NCBI GenBank assembly: GCA_050730675.1
Contig: JBOHNM010000081.1
Location: forward strand, 1-18,371
Origin: JBOHNM01 sp050730675
Lineage (GTDB): Bacteria > Planctomycetota > Phycisphaerae > Phycisphaerales > UBA1924
DNA length: 18,371 nt
Direction: 5' to 3'
Of the stretch, positions 1 through 8,879 are shown in pieces. The first letter of the stretch is position 1. Every line of letters begins with the position of its first letter. Position numbers and translations under genes: made by a program. The notes under the pieces were generated by a model that was not told the origin of the DNA, ran no database searches, and was given only the letters and a program-made list of their open reading frames with translations.

Positions 1-125
1 ACAACTTCACCGGCGTGCAGGCTCCATCGTGGGGTGGGCCTGCCGCCGGCTTTCGGCGCCCGCGCCTTCTTCACACGAGGCGGCACGTGCACGAGCGTGC
101 CGCCGGCCCCGAAGCCCGGCCCCAT
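1..125 (-). other. possible 5' end of a minus-strand gene running off the left edge
   Basis: On the minus strand an ATG at 125 opens a frame of about 41 codons with no stop before the window edge. It begins MGPGFGAGGTLVHVPP and continues with a Lys/Arg-rich stretch. A run of six G lies about 9 nt upstream of the ATG and could be a weak ribosome-binding site. I recognise no domain. GC-rich DNA stays open by chance over such lengths, and plus-strand frames are open here too, so this is only a possibility. If real, the gene would be divergent from the one starting at 260. Confidence 0.18.
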
Positions 126-158
126 CGCCGCGTACCCCCCGGCGGAGGGCCGGGCTTT
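112..158 (+). terminator. terminator-like hairpin
   Basis: The arms AAGCCCGGCCC (112-122) and GGGCCGGGCTT (147-157) are perfectly complementary over 11 bp around a 24-nt loop, and a short pyrimidine run (TTTCTC) follows. A second hairpin just upstream pairs GGCGGCACG (79-87) with CGTGCCGCC (96-104). The first would suit termination of a plus-strand transcript entering from the left. The loop is long and the T run is broken, so efficiency is uncertain. It could instead act in the leader of a minus-strand gene. Confidence 0.4.
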
Positions 159-224
159 CTCAATCCTGAATCTCCCCGAATCCGGGTAATTTTGTTCGTT
201 TTGTGACCGGGTAACAAATTCCCC

Positions 225-262
225 TTGATACGTACGGTTTTGACCGTACATTATGCCGTATG
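225..262 (+). promoter_or_regulatory. promoter with an inverted-repeat operator in its spacer
   Basis: TTGATA (225-230) matches the -35 consensus at 5 of 6 positions. CATTAT (249-254), 18 bp further on, matches the -10 consensus at 4 of 6. The spacer is almost filled by a perfect inverted repeat, GTACGGT (232-238) and ACCGTAC (243-249), separated by TTTG. Transcription would start about 6-8 nt after the -10, essentially at the ATG at 260, so the mRNA may be leaderless. No Shine-Dalgarno sequence precedes that ATG, which agrees. An operator between -35 and -10 is a classic repressor position. The regulator is unknown. Confidence 0.45.
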
Positions 263-1021
263 GTTGCCGCACAAACAAACACCTTCCCCGCCCTCTCCTC
301 CGCCGAAGACCGCCTCTTCGAGGCCCTCGCCCGCGGTGAAACATCCCCCGCCGCCCTCTCCGCGGCCCTTTCCCTCCCCGTTTTCGCCATCCTCCGGCTC
401 CTCGCCTCCCCCTCCCTCCTCCAGGCCATCGCCATCCTCGATGACGCTGCGGCCATGCTCGAGCGCCACACCACCCGCCTCCGACACAACCTCGCCTTCA
501 AGTCCCTGGAGCAAGCCCTCACCGCCGCGGCCGCCAAGGACAACCCCGCCGAAGTCCGCCGCATCGCCACGCTGCTGCTCAAGCCCACGCCACCCCTCCC
601 CGACCCCGACCCCGAAGCCGAGTCCGCCGAACGCGCCGAGCGCATCACCAAACACCGCCGCGCCGTCAAGGACGATGCCAAGTCCGAAGACGAAGACGCC
701 GAGATTAACGCCCTCGCCGCGGCCATGGTCGCCCGTGCCAATGAACCGACCCGTGCCACCGACCGGTTGCCCTCAACCGGTCGGTGCTCCGTGCCGGCCA
801 CCTCCGCGCCACAAGCCACCCACGCGAGCGCACAACCGTCGGATGCGAAGCCGGGGGGCGGGCGCAAGCCCGGGCTTGTTCCACCCAACGTGACCAATCA
901 AACCGCGATGCCGGTCACACCAAGCGCATCCACTGCCTTCACTCCCTCGCCCGCCTCACCTTCCCACGCCGCACCGGTGCAAGCGCCCCAGCACTACCCC
1001 GCCCAACCCCGCGCCGCCTGA
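260..1021 (+). CDS. hypothetical protein with helical N-terminus and low-complexity tail
   Basis: I do not recognise this 253-residue protein. Residues about 12-108 are Ala/Leu-rich and probably helical, with a stretch (about 25-60) that could hold a helix-turn-helix, but no diagnostic motif is visible. Residues 113-160 are highly charged (DPDPEAESAERAERI, then Lys/Asp/Glu-rich). Residues about 161-253 are a Pro/Ala/Ser/Thr-rich tail without predicted fold. No signal peptide or membrane segment is seen. Codons end overwhelmingly in C, unlike the mixed G/C third positions of the neighbours. The tail DNA contains a 13-bp perfect hairpin and a 14-bp palindrome, which suggests repeat-derived sequence. 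The ATG at 260 lies directly behind a plausible promoter with no ribosome-binding site. The gene is probably real over its first 160 residues, while the C-terminus is doubtful. Confidence 0.6.
   Translation: MVAAQTNTFPALSSAEDRLFEALARGETSPAALSAALSLPVFAILRLLASPSLLQAIAILDDAAAMLERHTTRLRHNLAFKSLEQALTAAAAKDNPAEVRRIATLLLKPTPPLPDPDPEAESAERAERITKHRRAVKDDAKSEDEDAEINALAAAMVARANEPTRATDRLPSTGRCSVPATSAPQATHASAQPSDAKPGGGRKPGLVPPNVTNQTAMPVTPSASTAFTPSPASPSHAAPVQAPQHYPAQPRAA
757..786 (+). repeat. 13-bp perfect hairpin inside the coding region
   Basis: CACCGACCGGTTG (757-769) is followed by a CCCT loop and its exact reverse complement CAACCGGTCGGTG (774-786). It lies within codons about 166-176 of the gene beginning at 260. 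A second self-complementary block, CAAGCCC|GGGCTTG, lies at 865-878. Two strong palindromes in a low-complexity coding tail look like a palindromic repeat element rather than protein-driven sequence. Confidence 0.6.
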
Positions 1022-1042
1022 GCCCTGCCTTTTCCGGTTCAG

Positions 1043-1084
1043 CCTTCATCCTTCATCCTTCATCCTTCTGCCTTCGTCCTTCCC
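1043..1084 (+). repeat. heptamer tandem repeat CCTTCNN
   Basis: CCTTCAT occurs three times in direct succession (1043-1063) and is followed by the degenerate units CCTTCTG, CCTTCGT and CCTTCCC. The tract lies in the gap between the hypothetical gene and the STAS gene. The transcribed strand would be an unstructured pyrimidine-rich run. No function is evident. It is a likely site of slippage. Confidence 0.75.
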
Positions 1085-1196
1085 CCTCGTCTTTGCGCGT
1101 CCTTTGCAATCCACCCGTGTGTCGCGGCTTCACGGGCCGTTAGCATGCGCCCGTTCGTTCACGCCGGGGTCGCTGTCTGTTCGCTGGAGGCATGCC

Positions 1197-1547
1197 ATGT
1201 TCCAGGTTCGCAAGGTCGAGGACGCTTCGTTCGACGGCGTCGTCATGCGTCTGGAGGGCAACTGCGACCTGGTCGGCGGCGGCGTGCTGGAACAGAAACT
1301 GACGTTCCTCTCGGCGGGCCGACCCCAGCGCGTGGTCTTCGACCTGGAAACGCTCGAGTTCATCGGCAGCTTCGGCATCGGCCAACTGGTGATGTTCAAC
1401 AAGGGCCTGAAGGTCAACGGCGGCAAGGTCGCCCTCGCCCGCGTGAGCGACGGCATCCATCAGGCCCTGAAGTTCTCGAGGCTGACGGACATGTTCATCG
1501 TTCATCCAACCGTGGACGAGGCCAAGGCCGCGCTGGCGGCCGTGTGA
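1197..1547 (+). CDS. STAS-domain anti-sigma factor antagonist
   Basis: This 116-residue cytoplasmic protein is the right size for a stand-alone STAS domain of the SpoIIAA/RsbV type. These proteins bind an anti-sigma/serine kinase and release a sigma factor, and are switched by phosphorylation of one serine. Visible features are an N-terminal strand, a strand reading VVFDLETLEFI (46-56), then GSFGIG (57-62), which matches the DSSGLG phosphorylation loop. Ser58 is kept, but the preceding Asp is Gly and the next Ser/Thr is Phe. The start at 1197 has GGAGG (1186-1190) 6 nt upstream. No kinase or phosphatase gene is adjacent, so its partner is encoded elsewhere. The nearby sigma factor at 2930-3469 is on the opposite strand and has its own candidate regulator, so a direct link is not implied. 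Confidence 0.85.
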   Translation: MFQVRKVEDASFDGVVMRLEGNCDLVGGGVLEQKLTFLSAGRPQRVVFDLETLEFIGSFGIGQLVMFNKGLKVNGGKVALARVSDGIHQALKFSRLTDMFIVHPTVDEAKAALAAV

Positions 1548-1589
1548 CCGCGCGTGGGTCGCCCGTATGACACATGAATGTGACAGACT

Positions 1590-2933
1590 TCAGCGAGCCG
1601 GTTCGCTTGCCGGGCGGTGGGCCTCGGGGCTGAACCAATTCTCCGGAAGCTCCGGGGCGGGCTGGCGCTGGAACCGGATGAGCCGGGGCGGGCCGTTAGG
1701 CCGAGTCTGGCCCGGTGCCTGTCCGTCAGCGCCCGGACCGGGGCGGCGAGCACCCTCGGGACCTCCGGGACCGGGGCCCGGGCCACGACGGGGACCATCC
1801 ATAAGGTTGTGTCCGCCGGGCCCATCGGGACGACCCTGGCCTTCCGGCCCGCCGGGCGGCGGGCCATCGGGACGGCCTGCGCCAGGGCGGCCGGGACCAT
1901 CGGGTCGGCCGGGTCCATTGCGATCGGGGCCGCTGGGTCGATCGGGGCCACCGGGTCGATCCGGATCAGGGCGTGCGAGGCCGAAGGGATCATCGGGGGT
2001 GATCGCGCCGGGGCGTGGGCCGCTGGGCCCGGGCCGACCCTCTGGGCCGGGCCCAGCACCGGGGCGCCCAGCTCCGGGCGCGCCGTTGGGTGGCGGGTTC
2101 CAGCGGAGTTCCATCAGTTGCACCAGATTTGTGGTGGGGTCGATCCAGAGGTCGATGGTCCCCGGGAGTGGGCCAGGGCCCTGGGCATCGGCGCGGATGT
2201 GGCGGAGGCGGGCGGCGTCGGCGGTCGCCCCGGGCGCGATATCGGTGTCGTTGTCGCGGGTGATCTGGAGGTTGTAGCGGGTTTCGAGTTCGGCGAGCAT
2301 GTCGTCGATGGACCCGACGACGACGGTGGAATCGGTGAGGAAGGCCCACGGCGGCCAGGCGCCGCGCGGGTGCTCGCGGTCGATCGCGCCGTCGCGCTTG
2401 ATGGTCCACTCGCCCTGGGCATCGCGCCCGGCGATGAGCGTGTGGCCCTGCGGCGTCTTGTGCTCCAGAAGGAACGAGCGGTCGCCGGCATTGGTATCGA
2501 GGGTGCCGATGGCCCGCTCTTCGGAGTCGTTGGGGGTGACCGTGATGGCGAAACGCGAAACACCCGCCGAGCGCGAGGCCGCGACCGCCGAGCGGATCGT
2601 GGCCAGGGCCGTGTTCTCCGACTTGAATAGCAGCGAGAAGAGCCCGGCGGTGAAGACCACGACGGCGGCGACGGCGGCGAAGCGGACAAGGCGAGCGGTG
2701 AAGCGGACGCGGGTAGCGCCGGCGGAATCGACCGAGGACATCACGCGGGCGACGCGGCGCTCCTGCTCCAGCGGCGTATCGCGGTGCATGAACTCCAGCA
2801 GGCCGTGTGCCCAGCGTTCGGCCGCGGCGGTGCGGGGAGACTCGTGGCCCGGGTCGGCGTGAGCGGCATCGTTGTGCGCGGCATCCGGCGATGGCACGGG
2901 ATTGAGGTGTGGATCGTTGGGAGTAGGGGTCAT
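1590..2933 (-). CDS. membrane-anchored putative anti-sigma factor, Pro/Gly-rich (copy 1)
   Basis: This 447-residue protein probably restrains the ECF sigma factor encoded just upstream. Its ATG overlaps the sigma stop codon by 4 nt (ATGA), implying translational coupling. Residues 1-83 would be cytoplasmic and 84-103 form a single membrane helix (VRFAAVAAVVVFTAGLF). Residues about 108-280 are an extracytoplasmic domain ending in IDLWIDPTTNLVQLMELRW, a strand pattern reminiscent of LolA/RseB-like folds. Residues about 281-416 are an irregular collagen-like Gly/Pro/Arg/Asp segment. The end (417-437) reads RLIRFQRQPAPELPENWF and recurs in copy 2. No cysteine and no zinc-type HxxxCxxC motif is present, so it is not a classical ZAS anti-sigma factor. 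The anti-sigma role is inferred from gene order and topology. It could instead be a sensor or envelope protein co-expressed with the sigma factor. Confidence 0.75.
   Translation of the reverse strand: MTPTPNDPHLNPVPSPDAAHNDAAHADPGHESPRTAAAERWAHGLLEFMHRDTPLEQERRVARVMSSVDSAGATRVRFTARLVRFAAVAAVVVFTAGLFSLLFKSENTALATIRSAVAASRSAGVSRFAITVTPNDSEERAIGTLDTNAGDRSFLLEHKTPQGHTLIAGRDAQGEWTIKRDGAIDREHPRGAWPPWAFLTDSTVVVGSIDDMLAELETRYNLQITRDNDTDIAPGATADAARLRHIRADAQGPGPLPGTIDLWIDPTTNLVQLMELRWNPPPNGAPGAGRPGAGPGPEGRPGPSGPRPGAITPDDPFGLARPDPDRPGGPDRPSGPDRNGPGRPDGPGRPGAGRPDGPPPGGPEGQGRPDGPGGHNLMDGPRRGPGPGPGGPEGARRPGPGADGQAPGQTRPNGPPRLIRFQRQPAPELPENWFSPEAHRPASEPAR
1686..2093 (-). repeat. collagen-like Gly/Pro-rich coding repeat (copy 1)
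   Basis: This stretch encodes about 136 residues dominated by Gly, Pro, Arg and Asp, with short units such as GRPDGP, GPGRP and GPDR repeated irregularly. It is not a strict Gly-X-Y collagen repeat. It sits between the folded extracytoplasmic domain and the conserved C-terminal motif, so it probably acts as an extended, flexible or wall-spanning linker. Confidence 0.75.
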
Positions 2934-3469
2934 GGCTGGGTTCCTGCACCGGCGACGCAGTCGGCGAGCATCTGGCGGGCCCGCTGCACGCGCTTCTTGA
3001 CGGTCTCTTCGTTGAGGCTGAGAGATTCAGCGACCTGGCGGCAGAGCATGTTGCGCGAGTAGACCATCGAGAGCGCCTCGCGGAAGGTCTCGGGAAGATT
3101 GCTGAGGCAGTCGGCCACGTGGGCGAGACGGTCGCGGAAGCCGTCGCCGGGGAGAGATCCGAATCGGTCGAACCGCTTGTCGAGATCCTCGAGGATCGCC
3201 TCGTCCTCGGTGTAGAGGATGCGGGCGGCGCTGCGACGGCTGGCGAGCGCGAGGTTGCGGGCGATGCCGCGCAGCCAGGGGGCGAAGGGACGCGAGCGGT
3301 CGTAGTCGTCGAGGCGTCGCCAAGCGGTGAGCATGGTCTCCTGGAAGAGGTCGTCCACCGTTCCGGGGTCGCGGACGAGCGAGCGGAGGTAGGCGGTGAG
3401 CATGTCCGCGTGCTCGCGCACGAGGATCTCGAAGACAGTGCGGCCGGGGTGGGACGGGTCCTTGGGCAA
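2930..3469 (-). CDS. ECF RNA polymerase sigma factor (copy 1)
   Basis: This 179-residue protein has the size and two-domain build of ECF sigma factors. Region 2 covers about residues 14-75, with VDDLFQETMLTAWRRLDDYD as the core-binding/-10 helix and RPFAPWLRGIARNLA following. Region 4 covers about 122-171, with LPETFREALSMVYSRN and ETVKKRVQRARQML as its helix-turn-helix. It directs polymerase to a stress or envelope regulon, normally held inactive by a partner, here probably the overlapping downstream membrane protein. The start is TTG at 3469, with AGGAG 9 nt upstream on the minus strand. It is clearly paralogous to the sigma factor at 10118-10654: both share FEILVREHADML and YDRSRPFAPWLRGIA. 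It diverges from the cytochrome c peroxidase gene, so the two may share a control region. Confidence 0.92.
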   Translation of the reverse strand: MPKDPSHPGRTVFEILVREHADMLTAYLRSLVRDPGTVDDLFQETMLTAWRRLDDYDRSRPFAPWLRGIARNLALASRRSAARILYTEDEAILEDLDKRFDRFGSLPGDGFRDRLAHVADCLSNLPETFREALSMVYSRNMLCRQVAESLSLNEETVKKRVQRARQMLADCVAGAGTQP

Positions 3470-3560
3470 GGGGAGAGGCTCCTCTGGAATGAGGTTGTTG
3501 CGGGAGATGACCGGGGGGACCGAAAGTGGGGCAGGTGGGGGTTTGTCAGCAGGAAAACGA

Positions 3561-3592
3561 GCGCGGACAGGAAATTTGTCGATCGGGTGTCC
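3561..3592. promoter_or_regulatory. shared divergent-promoter motif, copy 1 (GGACA-N18-TGTCC)
   Basis: GCGCGGACAGGA (3561-3572) recurs exactly at 10693-10704, upstream of the other sigma gene. GGACA (3565-3569) faces TGTCC (3588-3592) as an inverted pair 18 nt apart. Read toward the sigma gene this gives GGACAC, a 17-nt spacer, then TGTCCG, which has ECF-promoter-like spacing. It could be an autoregulated promoter or a regulator site serving both the sigma gene and the peroxidase gene. The remainder of the 3470-3694 gap shows nothing else I can name. Confidence 0.4.
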
Positions 3593-3694
3593 CCCAGGGC
3601 TGGGTTATGGGCAATAGCGGAGGCCGGAGGCGGTTCGGCTGCTGGGCCGGCCTGTCAAGATGATGAAATGGTGAGTCCAGACATGGAGACCCCG

Positions 3695-5584
3695 ATGAGC
3701 CGTTGCAGCATCATTCGTGCCGGGATGAGCATGGGGCTTTTGCTGGCGATGGCCGGGAGAACGCTGGGCCAGGCCCCGCCGCCACCGCTGCCGCCGGTGC
3801 CGGTGCCTTTGGGGAATCCGATCACGGAGAACAAGCGGGTGCTGGGCAAGATCCTCTACTGGGAGGAGCAGCTCTCATCTACGAACACGATGTCGTGCGG
3901 GTCGTGTCACACGCCGGGTCACGCTGGGGCGGAGGGGCGCGCGACGGCGACGAATCCGGGTCTCGATGGGTTGATCGGCGGTGTCAACGGCGCGGACGAC
4001 AAGCACGCGTCGGGGGGCGTGGTGCGGTCGGACGCAGAGTTCGACTTCCTGCGTGATCCGGTGTACGGGCTCAAGCCGCAGGCGACCGGCCGCGCCTCGC
4101 CGGTGGCGATCATGGCGGCGTTCTCGCCGACCCAGTTCTGGGATGGACGCGCGACGGGCCAGTTCCGCGACCCGATCTCCAACGCGGTAGTGCTCAACGC
4201 CAACGCGTCACTGGAGAGCCAGGCCGCGGGACCGCCGCAGAGCGCGGCGGAGATGGGCCACGACGGGATCAACTGGGTGGAAGTGGAGGCGAAGCTCGCC
4301 CGCGTGAAGCCGCTGGACTATGCGACAAACATGCCCGCCGATCTGCAGAGCGCGCTGGCGGGCGTGACGAGCTACAGCACGCTCTTCCAGCGGGCCTTCG
4401 GCGACGGGCAGGTGACGGCGGCGCGGGCGATCATGGCGATCGCGACGTATGAGCGGACGCTGATCGCCAACCAGTCGCCCTTCGATTCGTTCATCAACAA
4501 TGTGCCGGGGGCGCTGACGCAGGCGCAGCAGCGCGGGTGGGGGGCGTTCAACGCCTCCAACTGCACCGTCTGCCATGCCGGCCCGCTGCTGACGGGGCAG
4601 GGCTTCCGCAACATCGGGCTGCGTCCGGTGGCGGAGGACATCGGCCAGCAGGCGGTGACGGGGAACATCAACGACCGCGGCAAGTTCAAGGTGCCGACGC
4701 TGCGGAACGTGGGCCTGAAGCAGACGTTCATGCACAACGGGCAGTTTACGACGCTGGCGGACCTGATTCTCTTCTACGCCCGTGCGCCGGGCGCGGCCCC
4801 GCAGTTCGCCGACAACCGCGATCCGGTGATGAACGCGGTCAATGTCCCGCCCGTCGGCCCCGGAGGGACCAACCCACGGGCGGACATGGAGGAGTTTCTG
4901 CGCACCGCGCTGACCGACCCGCGCGTGCGCGATCAGACGTTCCCCTTCGACAAGCCGACGCTGACGAGCGAGATCGCGGGCCGTGCGGCGACGATGGTCG
5001 CCGGCACGGGTATCGCGGGCAGCGGGGGAGGCATCGCCAAGGTGCTGGCGGATATGCCGCCGAAGTTGTCGTGGAGTGAGTTCCGCGTGGGTATCGATGG
5101 CTGGGCCGCGGGGACGAACGCACGCCTGGTGGCGTCGCTGACCGCCCCGGCAGCCGGGGTGATTCCCGAGGACGTGACGGTCGGCAGTGTCACGGTCGAT
5201 TCGACGGGGCTGGCGACTCTGCACACAAAATTGGGTCCGGATAGGTACGCCGAGGGTCAGGTGGTGTACGTGCAGTGGGTCAGCGATGATCCGACGGCGC
5301 CGGGGGGTAAGGCCCGCTCGGAAGTGGCGCGGCTGCCGATCTTCTGCGGCTCGGCGGGGTGTCCGGTGGTGTGCGCGGCCGACATTGTGAGCGCCGGCGG
5401 CGCGGCGGGCAAGGACGGGCAGGCGACGGTTGACGACCTGATTGCCTATTTGAGCGCGTTCTTCGCGGGCGACTTGGCGACGGCGGACACGGCATCGCTG
5501 GGCGGGACGCACGTGGCCGACGGGCTGATCACGGTGGACGACATCGTGGTGTACCTGAGCCTGTTCTTCACGGGCTGCCCATGA
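3695..5584 (+). CDS. secreted di-heme cytochrome c peroxidase with C-terminal dockerin pair
   Basis: This 629-residue exported protein belongs to the di-heme cytochrome c peroxidase/MauG superfamily, whose peroxidase members reduce H2O2 with electrons from small cytochromes. Heme sites are CGSCH (68-72) and CTVCH (290-294). The segment VPTLRNVGLKQTFMHNGQF (333-351) is the family signature, with Met346 and His347. Residues 1-25 form a signal peptide. The catalytic region ends near residue 415. A spacer with a beta-rich segment (about 455-548) follows, then a duplicated GC-type dockerin (560-628) ending FFTGCP. That tag makes it about 200 residues longer than usual. The start at 3695 is preferred because GGAG (3685-3688) lies 6 nt upstream. 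In-frame ATGs at 3668 and 3683 lack good ribosome-binding sites. It diverges from the sigma factor gene and converges on the kelch gene. Confidence 0.93.
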   Translation: MSRCSIIRAGMSMGLLLAMAGRTLGQAPPPPLPPVPVPLGNPITENKRVLGKILYWEEQLSSTNTMSCGSCHTPGHAGAEGRATATNPGLDGLIGGVNGADDKHASGGVVRSDAEFDFLRDPVYGLKPQATGRASPVAIMAAFSPTQFWDGRATGQFRDPISNAVVLNANASLESQAAGPPQSAAEMGHDGINWVEVEAKLARVKPLDYATNMPADLQSALAGVTSYSTLFQRAFGDGQVTAARAIMAIATYERTLIANQSPFDSFINNVPGALTQAQQRGWGAFNASNCTVCHAGPLLTGQGFRNIGLRPVAEDIGQQAVTGNINDRGKFKVPTLRNVGLKQTFMHNGQFTTLADLILFYARAPGAAPQFADNRDPVMNAVNVPPVGPGGTNPRADMEEFLRTALTDPRVRDQTFPFDKPTLTSEIAGRAATMVAGTGIAGSGGGIAKVLADMPPKLSWSEFRVGIDGWAAGTNARLVASLTAPAAGVIPEDVTVGSVTVDSTGLATLHTKLGPDRYAEGQVVYVQWVSDDPTAPGGKARSEVARLPIFCGSAGCPVVCAADIVSAGGAAGKDGQATVDDLIAYLSAFFAGDLATADTASLGGTHVADGLITVDDIVVYLSLFFTGCP

Positions 5585-5626
5585 GGACGGCCGTCTGAGC
5601 AGATGAATACAGAGTGCTGCACAACG

Positions 5627-5655
5627 AGGGGTCCGGGCGCGTTGCCCGGGCCCTT
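5627..5655. terminator. hairpin between convergent genes
   Basis: GGGGTCCGGGC (5628-5638) pairs with GCCCGGGCCCT (5644-5654) around a GCGTT loop, with two wobble pairs, and one further A-T pair extends the stem. It sits between the stop of the peroxidase gene and the stop of the convergent kelch gene, where one hairpin could serve both strands. The T-rich sequence that follows (TTCTGCTTTG) is weak. Confidence 0.5.
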
Positions 5656-5694
5656 CTGCTTTGAGCAGGCGACCAGTGGAGAAGGCGAGAGTAC

Positions 5695-6921
5695 TCAGCA
5701 GCCGCCGAAGAAGGCCGCGAGGAAGGTGACGAGGTCATCGGCGGTGAACTGGCCGTCGGGGGTGGGGTCGCCGCCGAGGGAGGCGAGGTCGGCGAGGGAA
5801 CTCGAGGAGAAGAATGCGGAGAGGAAGAAGATGAGGTCGTCGGCGGTGAGTTGACCGTCAGGACCGGGCGTGCCGAGGCCGACGAGGTCGGCGAGGCACA
5901 CGGTTTTGAGGAGCCAGGTTTCACCTGTTGCGGGTGCCGGGCCGCCAAAGAGCACGGCCCGGCGACGGGCATCGTCGTACACCAATTGGTAGTCTTGGTT
6001 CTGTGGACCAGGGAGAGTTTGGAGAGTCCATTGTGTGCCGTTGCCATCCCAGGTTTCATTGACGTACATCTGCGAGGCGCCGGCGTGTCCGCCGTAGAGC
6101 AAGACAACATAGCGGGTGGAGTCGAAGGCCATGGTGTGGTCGGAGCGTGGGGCGGGCGGATCGGCGATCGTGCGCTGGGACCACGCCGATCCGTTCCATT
6201 CCCAGGTCTCGTTGCTTGGGCCGCCGGCGGTGGTGCCGCCGAAGAGGACGATCACGGCGCGGCCGGCGTCGAAGGTCATCGCGTGGCCGGAGCGAGGGGA
6301 CGGCCCGTTGACGGTGCGCTGTGTCCAGATCAGACCGTTCCACACCCAGGTCTCGTCGCTGGGAACATCGCCGGCGATGAGGCCGCCGAAGAGGACGATC
6401 TCGCCGCGGGCGAGGTCGTAGGTCATGGCCGCATCGGATCGTGGTGACGGCCCAGAGACTTGTGCCTGGTTCCAGGCTGTCCCGTTCCATGTCCAGGTTT
6501 CGCCGTTGTTGCCGGGCGCGGTGCGGCCGCCGAAGACCACGGTGTTGTTGCGGGCGGGGTCGAAGGCCATCGCGTGGAGTTGGCGAGGGGCGGGGGTGAC
6601 GCCGGAGGGAGCAACTTGTGTCCAGGTTGTGCCGTTCCACTCCCAAATGTCGCCCAGCGGGGTATGGGTGCTGTCGGCGCCGCCATAGAGGATGGAGAGG
6701 GCACGAACTCCGTCGTAGGTCATGGCGAAGTGCGAGCGAGCGGGCGGCGCGGTCGGAGGTGCAGACAGGGTCCAGCGCAGCGTGGTCTGGGCGCTTGACG
6801 ACACGGACAAGAACGAGACGATTGCGGCAACGATTGGCGTGATGGATGACCCCGGGCGAATCGGTTGGCGGACCGATGAGCCGGGCAGGTCCGAGAACCA
6901 TGGGCCAACTTGGTGCGGCAA
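5695..6921 (-). CDS. secreted kelch-like six-repeat propeller with dockerin pair
   Basis: This 408-residue exported protein has six repeats of about 49 residues (about 57-338). Each reads P-x-P-R-(S)-x-x-A-M-x-(Y/F)-D, then a V-L-(F/Y)-G-G strand, then (E/D)TWxWNGxxW. This predicts a six-bladed kelch-like beta-propeller, probably for binding rather than catalysis. The C-terminus (342-408) is a GC-type dockerin pair ending FFGGC, without the final Pro of the other four. Cys342 and Cys408 are its only cysteines. The start is TTG at 6921, supported by AGGAGG (6928-6933) 6 nt upstream. No in-frame ATG or GTG lies nearby. The signal peptide then has a long 27-residue n-region before the hydrophobic core TPIVAAIVSFLSV and likely cleavage at SSA/QT. 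It is divergent from atpA across a 274-bp gap in which I see no convincing promoter. Confidence 0.88.
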   Translation of the reverse strand: MPHQVGPWFSDLPGSSVRQPIRPGSSITPIVAAIVSFLSVSSSAQTTLRWTLSAPPTAPPARSHFAMTYDGVRALSILYGGADSTHTPLGDIWEWNGTTWTQVAPSGVTPAPRQLHAMAFDPARNNTVVFGGRTAPGNNGETWTWNGTAWNQAQVSGPSPRSDAAMTYDLARGEIVLFGGLIAGDVPSDETWVWNGLIWTQRTVNGPSPRSGHAMTFDAGRAVIVLFGGTTAGGPSNETWEWNGSAWSQRTIADPPAPRSDHTMAFDSTRYVVLLYGGHAGASQMYVNETWDGNGTQWTLQTLPGPQNQDYQLVYDDARRRAVLFGGPAPATGETWLLKTVCLADLVGLGTPGPDGQLTADDLIFFLSAFFSSSSLADLASLGGDPTPDGQFTADDLVTFLAAFFGGC

Positions 6922-7195
6922 CAGACGCCTCCTGAAAGGACTCTCCGCAAACCAAAGGCGAAGCTGAAATCGCCGGTGGTGGCGGGCCGCGGAAGACCCG
7001 TCATGCCTTGTTCGTGGGTGATATCGGTGAGTTCCACCTTGCAGGCGATTCCTGTGGTCGGCTTTCCACTTGAGTCGTGCCGCCGTTGCGCCATGACCGG
7101 CCGTCTGGGTGGCAGGACAACGGGGTTGAGGCCGTCTAACCTTGCGTCCCCCGCGGCAGCCGCGGCGGCCCGAACAATACCTTACCGAGGTTGTC

Positions 7196-8779
<1,584 letters not shown>

Positions 8780-8805
8780 CCTGCGAATATGGAGATGGAT
8801 GCATC

Positions 8806-8840
8806 AAAGGCTCCGGCGAATGCCGGAGCCTTTTTCTTTG
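8806..8840 (+). terminator. intrinsic terminator of atpA
   Basis: AAAGGCTCCGGC (8806-8817) pairs perfectly with GCCGGAGCCTTT (8822-8833) around a GAAT tetraloop, and the arm runs into TTTTTCTTT. It begins 27 nt after the atpA stop. This is the clearest terminator in the window and marks atpA as monocistronic or the last gene of its transcript. Confidence 0.93.
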
Positions 8841-8879
8841 GTATGTCGGGCATGCCGCCGCGCATCCATCGTCGATGGC

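Noticed and set aside
15..206. 63-codon plus-strand frame at the left edge
   Set aside because: It runs through two hairpins, is Arg/Pro/Gly-rich, and lacks a ribosome-binding site or any motif.
160..897. 245-codon minus-strand frame opposite the first hypothetical gene
   Set aside because: The plus-strand frame has a promoter and strong third-position C bias. The minus frame is Arg/Ala/Ser-rich and overlaps the promoter region.
1686..2093. Short-period GC-rich repeats as a possible CRISPR or minisatellite
   Set aside because: There is no constant repeat/spacer structure. The periodicity is explained by Gly/Pro codons in a frame that continues into conserved sequence.
5345..5377. Cysteine-rich CGSAGCPVVC in the peroxidase as a possible third heme site
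   Set aside because: No CxxCH motif is formed because no histidine follows. The cysteines sit at the start of the dockerin pair.
4208..5512. 434-codon open frame on the minus strand under the peroxidase gene
   Set aside because: It is antisense to a gene with clear heme motifs, is Arg/His-rich with no recognisable motif, and fits the usual GC-rich shadow pattern.
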